Assembly (NCBI GenBank): GCA_005888695.1
Contig: VBBH01000032.1
Location: 1-6,177 of the forward strand
Length of the DNA stretch: 6,177 bases
Origin: Candidatus Bathyarchaeota archaeon
GTDB lineage: Archaea; Thermoproteota; Bathyarchaeia; 40CM-2-53-6
Direction of reading: 5' to 3'
The first letter of the stretch is position 1; every line of letters starts with the position of its first letter. The notes below the pieces were generated by a model. The model was not told the origin of the DNA. It worked only from the letters and a program-made list of their open reading frames with translations, and did no database searches. The position numbers were made by a program, and so were the translations under genes. Shown in pieces: positions 5,623 to 6,177 of this stretch.

Positions 5623-6177
5623 TCACGTGAACTTTTCTTTCATCCGTCCCAGATATTCATCCTTCAGCCGTAGCAAAGCAATGTCAATCTTCTCAGGAAA
5701 CTCCCCATAACTCTTCATCCAGTAATGCTCCCGCTCGACCGCCCTCTCCCCATACCTAGGCCCGGCGATCTCGTCCGAGATATGATGAAGCATCTCCTCA
5801 GCAATCGTTTCCAATCCCCCAAAATAAGCATCTGAATCATTCCCATAATACCAAGCATCGATCAGAGAAGCATAGGCCTCTCTACCCAACGCCATAACGT
5901 CCATACAATAATCCGCGTAAGCGTCAAGGTGCTGCCAGCCCAGCATGCCCTTGTCCGGAAGATCCTCACCCTTCAATGAGGAAGAAGTTACAAGGCTCTC
6001 CGCAGAATAATCCACGCCAGGCAAGATAATTGGCACGATAGGGTTAACGATCGGCCTCGGACTATACCTCTTACCAAGCCTAGGAATCCTTCTCAACCCA
6101 GACTGGAACCGTTGATAGCTAGTTCTGCCCCCTGTCGATTCATAAGTCAGGAAAGGAATTCTCAGTCCAAGGAATGG
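5623..6177 (-). CDS. Hypothetical protein, C-terminal part (runs off right edge)
   Basis: The frame is open from the right edge to a TGA at 5625-5623, giving 184 visible residues. I do not recognise the family. The visible N-terminal stretch (PFLGLRIPFLTYESTGGRTS and on to residue ~42) is rich in arginine and aromatic residues, followed by a proline/isoleucine segment NPIVPIILPGVDYS (about 45-58). The remainder is acidic and probably helical, with MDVMALGREAYASLIDAWYY (about 93-112), a His pair in MLHHISDEIAG, and a charged end KDEYLGRMKEKFT. There is no membrane segment or clear catalytic motif. A TTG at 6096 could start a 157-residue protein, but the frame continues upstream without a stop and with similar composition, so I treat it as partial. 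It is in the same orientation as the Hint gene, 86 nt upstream of it, but the intervening palindrome and TATA-like box argue for separate transcription. Confidence 0.6.
   Translation of the reverse strand, partial: PFLGLRIPFLTYESTGGRTSYQRFQSGLRRIPRLGKRYSPRPIVNPIVPIILPGVDYSAESLVTSSSLKGEDLPDKGMLGWQHLDAYADYCMDVMALGREAYASLIDAWYYGNDSDAYFGGLETIAEEMLHHISDEIAGPRYGERAVEREHYWMKSYGEFPEKIDIALLRLKDEYLGRMKEKFT

Overview
The window most likely comes from the chromosome of an uncultured archaeon, possibly of the Thermoproteota (TACK) side. The clues are starts that mostly lack a Shine-Dalgarno sequence (several TTG), AT-rich boxes resembling TATA elements about 30-60 nt before start codons, a T-run terminator, and the mix of CHRD, DUF885-type, DUF2795-like and Hint-domain proteins. 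No rRNA or other phylogenetic marker is present, so this placement is an inference. No tRNA, CRISPR array, insertion sequence or phage module was recognised.

Layout, left to right. At the left edge, on the minus strand, is the first 136 codons of adenylosuccinate lyase (purB), which runs out of the window. A 389-base divergent intergenic region (409-797) follows, with a hairpin, an imperfect direct repeat and a candidate promoter. Three plus-strand genes come next: a secreted CHRD-domain protein (798-1301), a DUF885-type zinc peptidase (1381-3015) whose last ~45 codons look frameshifted, and a 65-residue DUF2795-like protein (3086-3283) followed by a T-run terminator. Converging on them are three minus-strand genes: a class I SAM-dependent methyltransferase (3403-4152, or to 4176 with a GTG start), an exported protein with a C-terminal Hint (hedgehog/intein) autoprocessing domain (4397-5536), and the C-terminal part of an unrecognised protein that enters from the right edge (5623-6177).

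The genes do not form an obvious pathway. Each plus-strand gene has 70-80 nt in front of it and could have its own promoter. The two most notable items are the Hint protein and the DUF885-type gene. The Hint protein has its predicted nucleophilic cysteine inside a CPIC motif, lacks the C-terminal His-Asn needed for splicing, and has a 15-bp palindrome just upstream of its likely TATA box. The DUF885-type gene keeps its metal-binding core, but the conserved tail of the family appears to be encoded in the other two frames.
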